Assembly: GCA_038210655.1 (NCBI GenBank) | Contig: JBBQWM010000001.1 | Span: 1 to 64,000 of the forward strand | Length of the DNA: 64,000 bases | Source of the DNA: 54-19 sp038210655 | GTDB taxonomy: Bacteria > Chloroflexota > Chloroflexia > Chloroheliales > Chloroheliaceae | Direction: 5' to 3' | Shown here: piece by piece, positions 16,097-26,000 of the stretch | Layout of the letters: each line of letters starts with the position of its first letter | How positions within the stretch are numbered: position 1 is the stretch's first letter | Position numbers and translations under genes: made by a program | Notes under the pieces: model-generated | Seen by the model: the letters and a program-made list of their open reading frames with translations, nothing else | The model's database searches: none | Told to the model about the DNA's origin: nothing

Positions 16097-17239
16097 ATGG
16101 CAAAAAATTTGGAACAGACCAGCCGTTATCGGGCTAATTGGGAAGACGAACGCAACGGTGCGGCGCTGTATCAAGCCCTTTCCGAGATCGAACAAAACGC
16201 CCAACTAAAGGAAATTTACCGCCGGATGGCCCAGACCGAAGAAAATCATTCCCACTTTTGGGAGGCCAAATTACGAGTCGCCGGAAAACCAGTCCCAACC
16301 ATCTATCAACCGACCTGGCGCACCAGAGCACTGATTTTCCTGGCTCGCCGATTTGGGCCTGGGTTTGTGCTACCCAGCATTACGACGATGGAGCAGATGG
16401 GCAGCACCAGCTATAATAACCAGTCGGATGCCCAGGCCGCCAAACTACCCCAACAGGAGCAATCTCACGCCCGATTGCTTCAGGCGATTACTTCGGGAAC
16501 CTCCTCCAACGGCGGTTTGGAAGGCAGCAAAGTCGCCCAACTGGAAGGACGACACCGGGCGACCGGCGGCAATGCCTTACGCGCGGCAGTGTTGGGCGCG
16601 GACGACGGATTGGTATCGAATCTAAGTCTGGTAATGGGCGTAGCGGGGGCCGACCTGGCCGGAAAATCAGTCCTGATTACCGGGTTGGCCGGACTGCTGG
16701 CGGGAGCCTGTTCGATGGCCCTGGGTGAATGGCTTTCGGTGCAAAGCGCCAGAGAGTTGTACCAGCGCCAAATCGCGGTCGAAAAACAGGAAATCGCCGA
16801 AGCGCCAGACGAAGAAGCCGAAGAATTAAGCCTGATCTATCAATCCAAAGGCTTGCCCGAAGACGAAGCCCGGAGCCTGGCAGCCCGCTTGATCCGCGAC
16901 AATACTTCGGCCCTGGATACTCTATCGCGCGAAGAACTGGGGATCGACCCCAACGAATTGGGCGGGTCGGCCTGGGCTGCGGCTGGTACGTCGTTTTTGC
17001 TTTTTGCGCTGGGCGCAATTATCCCGGTCGTTCCTTTCTTCTTTCTGGCCGGGATGACGGCTGTAGTGGTTAGCCTGAGCCTGAGCGCCCTGGCCCTTTT
17101 CCTGATCGGGGCCGGTATAACCCTTTTGACCGGGCGGGGCGTGCTTTTTTCGGGTTTTCGGCAGGTGCTTTTCGGGTTGATAGCGGCTTCGATCACCTTT
17201 GGGGTTGGCAAGCTGATCGGGGCGGCCCTGATTGGTTGA
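16097..17239 (+). CDS. Rubrerythrin-VIT1 fusion (MbfA-type membrane ferritin / iron exporter)
   Basis: Residues 1-140 are a ferritin-like four-helix domain with di-iron ligand candidates in WEDERNGAALYQALSEIE, MAQTEENHSHFW and QEQSHARLL. Residues 160-380 are a VIT1/CCC1 transporter: LRAAVLGADDGLVSNLSLVM, a cytoplasmic acidic helical insert (EIAEAPDEEAEELSLIYQSK), and three or more further membrane segments. Known MbfA proteins of this architecture oxidise and export iron in alphaproteobacteria. The same role is inferred here. AGAGAAAGTAAAACT precedes the ATG. No Fur- or Irr-like site was recognised. Confidence 0.85.
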   Translation: MAKNLEQTSRYRANWEDERNGAALYQALSEIEQNAQLKEIYRRMAQTEENHSHFWEAKLRVAGKPVPTIYQPTWRTRALIFLARRFGPGFVLPSITTMEQMGSTSYNNQSDAQAAKLPQQEQSHARLLQAITSGTSSNGGLEGSKVAQLEGRHRATGGNALRAAVLGADDGLVSNLSLVMGVAGADLAGKSVLITGLAGLLAGACSMALGEWLSVQSARELYQRQIAVEKQEIAEAPDEEAEELSLIYQSKGLPEDEARSLAARLIRDNTSALDTLSREELGIDPNELGGSAWAAAGTSFLLFALGAIIPVVPFFFLAGMTAVVVSLSLSALALFLIGAGITLLTGRGVLFSGFRQVLFGLIAASITFGVGKLIGAALIG

Positions 17240-17251
17240 AAACCCGACCCT

Positions 17252-17425
17252 GGGTAAGCGTCAGATTTTTGTACGAGTTCAACCAATAAGAACGGCGACC
17301 GTGAAACCCCCACCTAAACCACCAAAAATATATTTGAGGAAATTTTTCTACGAAAAATTTCCTCAAATATATCCAAACCCAGTTTAGAGGGTGGTACATG
17401 CAAAATATTGGCGCATTCCCGTCGC
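17252..17425. repeat. Hairpin element, family A copy 1
   Basis: A perfect 20-base stem (17328-17347 with 17353-17372, five-base loop) sits in the middle. The left end GTAAGCGTCAGATTTTTG (17254-17271) and the flank AAGAACGGCGACCGTGAAAC (17288-17307) match copies at 28041-28226 and 51139-51318. The right end TGCAAAATATTGGCGC (17399-17414) is only a partial inverse of the left. The 390-base gap between mbfA and moaA is largely this element. Confidence 0.85.
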
Positions 17426-17480
17426 CGAGTGAACGTCAGATATTTGCAAACTAGCCGGGCCGGGCCACGCGCTAAACCAG
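17426..17480. repeat. Isolated family A end (copy 4)
   Basis: CGAGTGAACGTCAGATATTT repeats the terminal sequence of the copy at 28041. It is followed by GCAAACTAGCCGGGCCGGGC, which resembles 53249-53310. It looks like a truncated or second element abutting copy 1. Confidence 0.55.
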
Positions 17481-17629
17481 AATTGAGTATAGCTTACCCC
17501 AACGCGAAGCGGCTTTACAGCCTTACCGAGGCATGTTAGAATCGCATTCAATGATTGACTAATAATTGGCTATAAAGGGGCGTGGCCCAGGGCGCTTCAT
17601 AACCCGGATAGAGAGGGGAACATCAGATA

Positions 17630-18661
17630 ATGGAAATTTCTCATTCTCACAACGATGTGAGCCGACCGCCATTAGTGGACGCTTTTGGGCGGCTTATCAA
17701 AAACGCACGTATTTCGATTACCGATAAATGTAACTTTCGATGCGTCTATTGCATGCCTGCCGAAGGGCTACAATGGCTCAAGCGCAACGAGATTTTGAGT
17801 TACGAGGAAATCGAACGGCTGACCCGGGTACTGGTTAGCATGGGGGTGGAACAGGTGCGGATCACCGGGGGTGAGCCGACTGTTCGGCGCGATTTGCCCG
17901 ACTTGATCCGGGCGCTTAGTAAGATCGAAGGTCTGACGAGTCTGAGCCTGACTACCAACGGCTATTTGCTCAAAGACCTGGCTGCAAAGCTGGCTGATGC
18001 AGGCCTGACCCGGATCAACGTTAGCATGGATAGTCTGGCCCAGGATAAGTTTTTCCAACTTACCCGGCGCGACTCGTTGCGGCAGGTTCTGGAAGGGCTG
18101 GTAGAACTGGAAAAGTATCCCCAGATCAGCCCAATCAAGATTAACGCGGTTGCTATGCGCGGCTTTACCGAAGAAGAAGTAGTACCGTTTGCATTACTGG
18201 CTCGCCGCAAGCCGTATGTAGTGCGCTTTATCGAATTTATGCCACTGGATGCCGACGAACTGTGGGATCGCAACAGTGTCCTGACCGGCGACGAGATCAA
18301 AGCGATTATCGAGCGAGAGGTGATGCCACTGGTTCCGATCCCCAGCAGCGACCCCGCCGAAACTGCCACCAAGTACCGCTTTGCCGATGGCATCGGCGAG
18401 ATGGGCTTTATCAACCCGGTCAGCCATCCATTTTGTGCCTCGTGCGACCGTATTCGGATCACCGCCGAAGGAATGATCCGTACTTGCCTTTTCGCGCATA
18501 TCGAGACCGATCTCAAGGCGATAATGCGGAGCGGAGCCAGCGATGAGGTGCTGGAAGAAGCGATCCGGCGAGCGGTCTGGAAAAAAGAGATGAAGCATTT
18601 TATCAACGATGGAGAAGCTTTTAAGCGCACCAAACGTAGCATGTCCCAGATCGGAGGTTAG
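17630..18661 (+). CDS. moaA: GTP 3',8-cyclase (molybdenum cofactor biosynthesis)
   Basis: A radical-SAM enzyme that converts GTP to 3',8-cyclo-GTP, the first step of molybdopterin synthesis. The N-terminal cluster motif is CNFRCVYC (Cys34, 38, 41). The C-terminal cluster is carried by FCASCDRIRIT and IRTCLF. The chain ends in MSQIGG, the MoaA tail whose double glycine is needed for activity. The length of 343 aa is normal. GAGGGGA precedes the ATG. No other moa, moe or mob gene lies in this window, and no molybdenum-cofactor riboswitch was recognised upstream. Confidence 0.95.
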   Translation: MEISHSHNDVSRPPLVDAFGRLIKNARISITDKCNFRCVYCMPAEGLQWLKRNEILSYEEIERLTRVLVSMGVEQVRITGGEPTVRRDLPDLIRALSKIEGLTSLSLTTNGYLLKDLAAKLADAGLTRINVSMDSLAQDKFFQLTRRDSLRQVLEGLVELEKYPQISPIKINAVAMRGFTEEEVVPFALLARRKPYVVRFIEFMPLDADELWDRNSVLTGDEIKAIIEREVMPLVPIPSSDPAETATKYRFADGIGEMGFINPVSHPFCASCDRIRITAEGMIRTCLFAHIETDLKAIMRSGASDEVLEEAIRRAVWKKEMKHFINDGEAFKRTKRSMSQIGG

Positions 18662-18690
18662 AACCGCCGGGATAAGCAGGAGCAAGCCAG

Positions 18691-19293
18691 ATGACTAGCC
18701 AGCTTGAACTTAAAGCCCTCGAAAGCTCAGCGGACTTTGAGCGGACTTACACGCTTGAGGAATTTTTGAATCTGGACTTTCTGGGTGAAGGTTCGACGCA
18801 ATACGAGCTTTTAGAGGGCAAATTAGCGGCTAGACCCAACATCGGTAAAAGCGGAATACACGGTAAGATAATCTTCAAATTAGCGACCCATTTGGGGATT
18901 TACCTCGAAACCAAACCGATTGGGCAAGGCTATAGCGATAGCCCTTGCACACTGGGACGAACCGATCCCAAAGCAAGTTGGGTTGAGCCTGATCTGTGCT
19001 TTGTCGCTAATGGGCGCTTACCCGAAGACTTTGAAGGCCCAATCCCAGTCGCGCCTGATCTGGTAGTTGAAGTCAATTCGCCCAGCGATAGCGGGCAGAA
19101 AATCTACGACAAAATCAAAGTTTATCGGGCTGCCGGGGTACGGTTGATTTGGTCGATTTACCAACTCGAAAGGTTTGTGGCGGTCTATCGTTTGGACGAG
19201 CAGGACACTTTGCTGCTAAATCTCAAGGGCGAACTGGATGGCGGTGAAATACTTCCCGGCTTCAAGATGGCCGTAAAGAAGCTCTTTGAGTAA
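18691..19293 (+). CDS. Uma2 family (DUF820) putative restriction-fold endonuclease
   Basis: A 200 aa PD-(D/E)XK-fold protein. WVEPDLCFVANG (Asp), PDLVVEVNSPSD (Glu) and the Lys in IYDKIKVYRAAGVRLIW form the expected active-site pattern; the N-terminal YELLEGKLAARP is also typical. Family members are very numerous in Chloroflexota and Cyanobacteria and their biological job is unknown. AGGAG lies eight bases before the ATG, and the gene starts 29 bases after moaA. A small inverted-repeat element begins eight bases after its stop. Confidence 0.82.
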   Translation: MTSQLELKALESSADFERTYTLEEFLNLDFLGEGSTQYELLEGKLAARPNIGKSGIHGKIIFKLATHLGIYLETKPIGQGYSDSPCTLGRTDPKASWVEPDLCFVANGRLPEDFEGPIPVAPDLVVEVNSPSDSGQKIYDKIKVYRAAGVRLIWSIYQLERFVAVYRLDEQDTLLLNLKGELDGGEILPGFKMAVKKLFE

Positions 19294-19420
19294 AGCATTT
19301 TGTAACCGTTCACGGTCTGTCATTCTGAGGCGGAAGATTACCTCGGTTTTTGCCAAAGTTGGCTCTCCGCCGAAGAATCTCGGTTGGAGAGTGGTCCACT
19401 CGTGAACGGTTACAGCATTT
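19294..19420. mobile_element. MITE-like element with terminal inverted repeats and apparent target duplication
   Basis: TGTAACCGTTCACG (19301-19314) pairs perfectly with CGTGAACGGTTACA (19401-19414). GCATTT occurs directly outside both ends (19295-19300 and 19415-19420), as expected of a target-site duplication. The 114-base element has no ORF. Its interior holds TGTCATTCTGAGGCGG and CCGCCGAAGAATCTCGG, segments also found at 15878-15905 and 26593-26657. Confidence 0.7.
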
Positions 19421-19475
19421 TGAGTAAAGAAGCAAGTAATAGCAAACCAGGCAAGCGGAGATTGAGAAGCATTAC

Positions 19476-21077
19476 ATGATAAAACCCTGGTTTGGAATGA
19501 TGTCGAATGGTGGGGGCGGCCTAGAAAAATCCAACCGCCCAACCCCCTTGATCGAGAGCGAAGCCCGTCTCAAGGACTGGCTAAACGAACTGGAAACTCG
19601 CCTCGAAAAAACAGCGGCGGCTTATAATAACGCCTCCTTTAATAAATATATCGGGCGACCCGCCGCCGACCTCAACCAGTATGACGCGGCTTTTTCGGCC
19701 CTCCTAAGCGAACCGTCCTACCGGGCCACTGTGCAGCATTGGCTAAACCGAGCGGGCGACCCCCTTCTACAACGACGGCTGATGCTCTTCGAGCGAGCTT
19801 TTATAGAAGCCGAAGTTTCCAAAAGTCAGGCCATTTACGAATTACGCAATATTATTAATGACCGGCTTATCACTTACCGGCCTATTTTACGGGGGCAGAG
19901 CCTAACCCGCAGCGATATAACCGAAGCCCTACGCTCGCACCCAGACCGCGCCCGCCGACAGCAAGTCTACGAGCAGGCTTTGCGTCCCCTGGCGGTCGAA
20001 CTCGAACCCCAGGTCCAAGAGCTTATGCAGCGGCGTAATAGCGAGGCCCAGCGGCTGGGATATGCTACCTATGCCGATTTGCATCTGGAATTGCTCAATC
20101 TTGATCGGGCGGCGCTGATAGCCCTATTCGACCAACTAGAAAGTTTGACCGACGAGCCATACCGGGCCTTCCTGGAAGAAACCCGCCACGAACACGAACT
20201 TGACCGCGTCGAACCCTGGGACTTGCATTGGCTGGCCGACCGACGGGCCAATCTACCCGATTATCCTTTTCGGCAAGAGCAAATTGGAACCCGTGTCAAC
20301 GAATTGCTATCGGCCTTCGGGATAAATCCGCTCAAGTTGCCGATTGAAGTATTCAAGCGCGATATTCCTTTTGGCGGATTGTGCTTTACGATCCGAGTGC
20401 CGGACGATGTGCGGATCGTCGCAAACCCCAAAGACGGCTATCTTTACTATCGGACGATGTTCCACGAATATGGACACGCGATCCATTCGGTTTTCAACCA
20501 ACAAACCAACTACTTTTTCAAGCGGGAATGGGGCATATTTAGCGAGGGTATGGCTGAAATCCTGGCCTATTTTACCCAATACGATGAATGGCTCAGTTAT
20601 GTCACTGGCTTTGAGGCGACCGACATCAGCCGCTACAAGCGCGAAAATTCAGGTCGCCGCTTACTTCGGATACGCAATTTGATCGCTCAATCCCGCTTTG
20701 AACTCGAAGCCTACGATAATCCCAGTGCCGATCTTGGCCGACTCTCCGCCGAAATGGAAGCCCGCTATCTGATGATCCCACTCAATTTAACCCCACGCTG
20801 GGCAGCGGTATCCTTCCCAACTACCCATCCGATTTATCGCCAGAATTATCTGATAGCCGAATTGATTGCCGCCCAAACCCATGCCGAAATTCGACGGCGC
20901 TTTGGCTCTTTTTTCCAGTTGCCACCAGAAGGGCGGGCGGCAGTCTTTAACTTTCTTAAAGAGCAATATTTTACGCCCGGTGCCTCGCTCGATTGGAACG
21001 AGAAAATTCGGCTGGCGACCGGGCAGCCCTTGAGCGCCGATGCGTTGGTCGCCGAACTGGGGCTGATTAATAGTTAA
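19476..21077 (+). CDS. M3 family oligoendopeptidase (PepF-like)
   Basis: A 533 aa cytoplasmic zinc metallopeptidase that cleaves short peptides. The active site is FHEYGHAIHSVF (residues 329-340, HEYGH), and the third zinc ligand is the Glu in WGIFSEGMAEILAYF about 25 residues on. The N-terminal helical region and the C-terminal FLKEQYFTPGASLDWNEKI complete the family. The ribosome-binding site is weak (GGAGATTGAG, rather far). Another ATG at residue 8 is possible. There is no functional link to the neighbours. Confidence 0.88.
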   Translation: MIKPWFGMMSNGGGGLEKSNRPTPLIESEARLKDWLNELETRLEKTAAAYNNASFNKYIGRPAADLNQYDAAFSALLSEPSYRATVQHWLNRAGDPLLQRRLMLFERAFIEAEVSKSQAIYELRNIINDRLITYRPILRGQSLTRSDITEALRSHPDRARRQQVYEQALRPLAVELEPQVQELMQRRNSEAQRLGYATYADLHLELLNLDRAALIALFDQLESLTDEPYRAFLEETRHEHELDRVEPWDLHWLADRRANLPDYPFRQEQIGTRVNELLSAFGINPLKLPIEVFKRDIPFGGLCFTIRVPDDVRIVANPKDGYLYYRTMFHEYGHAIHSVFNQQTNYFFKREWGIFSEGMAEILAYFTQYDEWLSYVTGFEATDISRYKRENSGRRLLRIRNLIAQSRFELEAYDNPSADLGRLSAEMEARYLMIPLNLTPRWAAVSFPTTHPIYRQNYLIAELIAAQTHAEIRRRFGSFFQLPPEGRAAVFNFLKEQYFTPGASLDWNEKIRLATGQPLSADALVAELGLINS

Positions 21078-21129
21078 GATAATTAAAAAATTCTAATTAT
21101 AAGCTATTATTAATGAAGGGAAAATCACC

Positions 21130-22728
21130 ATGAGTATCACGGTTAAACCCCCCTGCGATGAAGGCGTAATAGAATCTGCGCCCCAATCCGCCACATCTCA
21201 AGCAAATAATGGTAAGTGGGTATTGGCGGCAACTATACTCGGTTCGAGCATGGCCTTTATCGACGGCACAGTGGTCAATGTGGCCTTGCCCACTCTTCAA
21301 AAAGACCTCAATGCGACGGTAGCCGATGCCCAATGGGTCGTCGAGTCGTATAGTTTGCTATTATCGGCCTTGATTCTGGTGGGTGGCTCGCTAGGCGACC
21401 ATTTCGGGCGAAAACGAATTTATGCCCTGGGCATCCTACTTTTCACGCTGGCCTCGGTCGCCTGTGGGTTAGCTCCAAATGTAATCACCCTGATTATAGC
21501 CCGTGCTGTGCAGGGGGTTGGAGGGGCTTTGCTAGTGCCGGGTAGTCTGGCGATTATCAGTGCTGCTTTTAGCGGCGAAGAACGCGGACGGGCGATTGGG
21601 ACTTGGTCGGGGTTTACCTCGATTACCTCGGCTTTTGGCCCGGCCCTGGGTGGCTGGTTGATCGACAATATCTCCTGGCGGGCGATCTTTTTCCTGAATG
21701 TGCCACTGGCAGTGATCGTGTTAGCGATTGTATTTACTCGTGTCCCGGAAAGCCGCAACCCAACTGCCCGAAAACTGGATTGGTGGGGCGCTTTGCTGGC
21801 GACGATTGGGCTGGGTGGAGTGACCTACGGTCTGATCGAGGCTGGAAGCAAGGGCCTGGGCGACCCGGCGGTATTGGTCGCGCTGGTGGTCGGCCTGATC
21901 GGGCTGGGGCTTTTTGTAGTGGTCGAAATACGCAGCCCTTTCCCAATGATGCCGCTCAGTTTATTTCGGTCGCGCACCTTTAGCGGGGCCAACCTGCTAA
22001 CCTTCTTACTGTATGGCGCATTAGGTGGGGTGCTTTTCTTTGTACCGTTCAACCTGATCCAGGTGCAGGGTTATTCACCAACCTCTGCCGGGCTGGTATT
22101 TTTGCCTTTTATCCTCATAATGTTTAGCCTATCACGCTGGTCGGGCGGGTTGGTCGGGCGGTATGGGGCAAAGCTACCCCTGATAATCGGGCCACTGATT
22201 GCCGCCGTCGGATTTGGTTTGTATGCCTTACCCGGTATTGGCGGCAGCTACTGGACGACTTATTTCCCGGCCATCGTCGTTTTAGGCATCGGTATGGCGA
22301 TAACGGTCGCACCGCTAACTACGGCGGTAATGAACGCGGTTGATGTCAGCAATTCAGGGTTGGCTTCCGGGACAAATAACGCTGTATCACGGGTGGCAGG
22401 GTTGTTAGCTATCGCCATATTTGGCATTTTTATGGTAAATTTCTTTAGCAGCAGCCTTGATACGCAGTTGGCAAGCCTGCCGATAAGCCCGGAAGTACGC
22501 CAAACTATAAGTCAGCAACATAACAAATTAGCCCAAATCGAACTTCCGGCCAACCTGAGCGGGCCAGAACGGGCGAGCGTCAAGCAGGCCATTGATAATG
22601 CCTTCGTAGATGGCTTCAGGCTGATTATGCTGATCGGGGCGGGACTGGCAGTCTTTAGTGGCGTGGCTGCTCTCTGGCTGATCGAGGGCAAATCGGCGGC
22701 TAAACCCAAAAGGGAGATTAAGGGGTAA
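21130..22728 (+). CDS. DHA2 family MFS multidrug efflux transporter
   Basis: A 532 aa membrane protein with about 14 hydrophobic segments. It carries the family-specific start SMAFIDGTVVNVALPTLQKD, motif A in GGSLGDHFGRKRIYALG, and motif C-like GTWSGFTSITSAFGPALGGWL. These are features of EmrB/QacA drug:proton antiporters; substrates cannot be told from sequence. GAAGGGAAAATCACC precedes the ATG. No regulator or membrane-fusion partner is adjacent. The following 300 bases are repeats only. Confidence 0.9.
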   Translation: MSITVKPPCDEGVIESAPQSATSQANNGKWVLAATILGSSMAFIDGTVVNVALPTLQKDLNATVADAQWVVESYSLLLSALILVGGSLGDHFGRKRIYALGILLFTLASVACGLAPNVITLIIARAVQGVGGALLVPGSLAIISAAFSGEERGRAIGTWSGFTSITSAFGPALGGWLIDNISWRAIFFLNVPLAVIVLAIVFTRVPESRNPTARKLDWWGALLATIGLGGVTYGLIEAGSKGLGDPAVLVALVVGLIGLGLFVVVEIRSPFPMMPLSLFRSRTFSGANLLTFLLYGALGGVLFFVPFNLIQVQGYSPTSAGLVFLPFILIMFSLSRWSGGLVGRYGAKLPLIIGPLIAAVGFGLYALPGIGGSYWTTYFPAIVVLGIGMAITVAPLTTAVMNAVDVSNSGLASGTNNAVSRVAGLLAIAIFGIFMVNFFSSSLDTQLASLPISPEVRQTISQQHNKLAQIELPANLSGPERASVKQAIDNAFVDGFRLIMLIGAGLAVFSGVAALWLIEGKSAAKPKREIKG

Positions 22729-22768
22729 AATCTAGGGGCAGAGCCATATCTAGCAAAGGATGAGGGAT

Positions 22769-23026
22769 GAAGGCGGACTGAGGACTGAGGATTGAGGACT
22801 GAGTAGTCCGGTTGTGAGACACCACTCTGTCGGTGGACGGTCTAGAAACGATCTATGGGCGGAGCAATATGTAACAAAATCCCCTGATCCCCTGTGTGAC
22901 ATTGCTTCGCCAATGGATGTTCCCTTTCATCCCTCATCCTTCATCCCTCATCCCTTGTTCGGCATTGCTCCGCCAATGGATGTTCTCTTTCATCCCTCAT
23001 CCTTCATCCCTCATCCCTTCTTTAGC
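22769..23026. repeat. CTGAGGACTGAGGA run and a 63-base tandem duplication
   Basis: Bases 22769-22806 are short GGACTGAGGACTGAGGATTG-type repeats. Bases 22900-22962 and 22963-23026 are two nearly identical units of 63 bases, each opening CATTGCT(T/C)CGCCAATGGATG and ending in TTCATCCCTCATCC-type decamers. There is no gene in the gap between the MFS pump and the convergent regulator. Confidence 0.85.
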
Positions 23027-23027
23027 T

Positions 23028-26000
23028 TCAAGCGCCCTGGTTAAGAGCATAGGCGATGGCTTCATTCAAAGGCATAGCCTTGCCCTCGTCCCAGGCCATT
23101 GCAAAAGCCCCTTCGTCCAGTTGGGCGCGAGTGTGTTCTATCTTGCGGTCGTAGTCGGCCCGATCCGCCGGTTCCAAAACTACCCCACTGGTTTTGAGCA
23201 GCGCATCGGTCGCGCCGAGCAACCGGGCCGCCACCTGTCCACTTTCCGGGCGTTGCTTTTGGGAAACCACTACCCCGGCCAGACCCGCCAACGCCTGAGC
23301 AATCAACGGGTTACTACCGAGCAGTTGCAGCAAAGTCAGACTTTCTTCGTAGTAGGCCGCCGCCAGCCGATAATTGCCCTGATTGTGGGCGATGTTACCC
23401 AGGTTGACCAGTACCATCGCCGTACCCCGTTTTTCGCTCAAGTCGCGCAACAAATCGAGGCTTTCTTCGTAAAGGGCGGTTGCCTGGAGATATTGACCCT
23501 GCGCTTTGGAGATTTCGCCCAGGTTATTGAGGGTGGCTGCAATGCCGCGTTTGTCACCCAATTCTTTGAAGAGCGAACGACTTTCTTCACAGTAAGCTTT
23601 AGCCTGCTCATAATCGTGCTGATCGTAGGCCACTTCGCTCAGGTTATTGAGCGAAACAGCGATCCCACGCTTATCGCTCAACTCGCGCCGTAGGGCCAGA
23701 CTCTCGCGGTAAAAAGCTTGCGCCCGACTATAGTCGCCCTGCTCGTAGGCCAATTCGCCCAAGTAATTGAGCGAAAAAGCCGTCCCCCGCTTGTTGCCCA
23801 ACTCGCGCTCCAAAGCAAGACATTCTTCGTACAATGCATGAGAGCGGGCATAGTTGCCTTTGGTTTGCTCCACCCGTGCCATACTACCCAGAATGCTGGC
23901 AACCCCGCCTTTGTCGCCCAACTGACGGCAAAGCGCCAAACCTTCGTTAAAAAGGGCCTGAGCTTGTGCGTCGTCGCCCTGAATATGGGCCAGCGTCCCG
24001 GCTCCCCGCAAAACCTTTGCCCGCAACTCGGTCGAAATTCCGACCCCCTTTGCCAGCGTCTTATCCAGCCATTGCCGCCCTTCGTTGTAGTGGCAACGCA
24101 TATTCCAGAACCACCACAACCCGCTTCCCAACCGCAAGGTCGTCTCGATCCGCTCGATTGCCTCCGGCGAATTGCCTTCGGCTTCAAGCGCCCAATTCAG
24201 GACAGCCCGCAAATTGTCGTGTTCTTGCTCTAGCCGTTCCAACCAGACCGACTGGCGTTCCCCACCCAATTCGGGCGCTCCCAGTTCGATCAATCCGAGA
24301 TAGTAACGGGCATGGCGATGACGGACTGCTTCACCCTCACCGGCCTCGGTTAACTTTTGCAAAGCATACTGCCGGATCGTCCCCAGCAGACGATAGCGGG
24401 CCTGCTGCTCCCCGATAGAAGATGGCTCCTCGACTACCAGCGACTTTTGCTCGTCGTCCACCACCAGCGATTTATCGACCAACCGCAAAAGCAGTTCCAG
24501 CACCTCTTCTTCTTCGACCCCGTCCCCGGTACAAACGGCCTCCGCCGCCTGCAAAGTCCAACCTCCAGCAAACACCGCCAACCGTCGTAAAACAACCTGC
24601 TCCGGCTTTGAGAGCAAATCATAACTCCAATCGATCAGGGCTTCCAGGGTCTGATGATGAGGTAAACTCGCCGTGCGACTTCCGCCGGTAAAGAGCCGAA
24701 ACCGGTCGTTCAAGCGTTTGGCAACTTGCTCGACAGTCAGGCCACGCACCCGTGCTGCCGCCAATTCGATTGCCAATGGAATACCATCCAACTCGCGGCA
24801 AATTCGGGCCAGGGCCGCCGCATTCTGCGCGGTCAATTTGAATTTCGGGTCGGCGGCTAAAGCCCGCTCGATAAATAGGCGGGCCGCCTCAAACTGCGAG
24901 ACGTAGGCTATCGGGTCGGTCTTGGTTGCCGGACGCAACTGGCGCGGATCGGGCGTGGATAGCGGCGAAACGCGGAAAATGCGCTCCCCGGCAATACCGA
25001 GGGCCTCTCGGCTGGTAAGCAAGATACGCACATTAAGGCAGCGCCGCTGAATATTCTCGGCCATGATCGCGGCTGCCGCTAAGAGGTGTTCGCAGTTGTC
25101 CAGCACCAGCAACAATTGTTTCGAGCGTAAATACTCGGTGAGAGTTTGCAAAAGCAGGCGGTTGGGTTCCTCGCGCACTCCCAGTACCGCCGCTACCGCC
25201 TGCGTCACCAACGCCGGATTGGTCAGAGGCGCTAACTCGATAAACCAGGCTCCATCCGGGTACTTATCCAAAATTTCGGCAGCAATATGGAGCGACAGAC
25301 GGGTCTTGCCCACCCCGCCCGAACCGAGAATGGTCAGCAACCGGGTAGTCCCCAACAGCCGCTTGATTTCCGCCACGTCCTGATCGCGTCCGATAAAACT
25401 GGTTACGGACAGCGGCAGATTGTTGGGCAGGTTATCCAGGGTACGCAAAGGGTCAAACTCGTCCGGCAAACCAGGGATTACCAGTTGGTAGATTTGCTCC
25501 GGGCGCACCAAATCTTTCAGCCGATGTTCGCCCAAATCGCGCAATTCGGCCCCGTTGGGCAAACGGTCGCGCACCAGCACCTGGGTCGAAAGCGAAAGCA
25601 AAACCTGACCGCCCCGTCCGGCAGACATCAAACGCGCGACCCGGTTGACGACTGGCCCAAAATAGTCGTTTTCGGTTTCTTCTTCGGCAGTCCCAGTGTG
25701 CAACCCCATCCTAACCCGCAACCCCACCCCCTGTGGCAAACCCAATTCGTGCCAGACCGGGGCGAACAAGGCTCGTTGAGCTTCGATAGCCGCTTCCAGC
25801 GCGTCCCTGGGCGAAGCAAAAGCGGCGCAAAAAGCATCGCCAATTGTCTTAAAGACGTAGCCATCGTTAGCTTCGATAGCATCGCGCAAAATAGTATTGT
25901 GGCGGGCCAGGGCCAACCGCATCTTGTCCGGGTACTGCTCCCAGAGCGAAGTGCTGCCTTCGATGTCGGTAAAAAGAAAAGTGACTGTCCCGGTCGGTGG

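Noticed and set aside
17480..17629. Molybdenum-cofactor riboswitch upstream of moaA
   Set aside because: No recognisable conserved core; only a short GC-rich stretch and a GAGGGGA ribosome-binding site are seen.
22900..23026. Possible CRISPR array from the regular repeats
   Set aside because: Only two adjoining units without unique spacers and with internal short repeats; no cas gene in the window.
22896..23693. 265 aa rightward open frame over the tandem repeat and the regulator 3' end
   Set aside because: It is antisense to the TPR coding region and starts inside repeat DNA.
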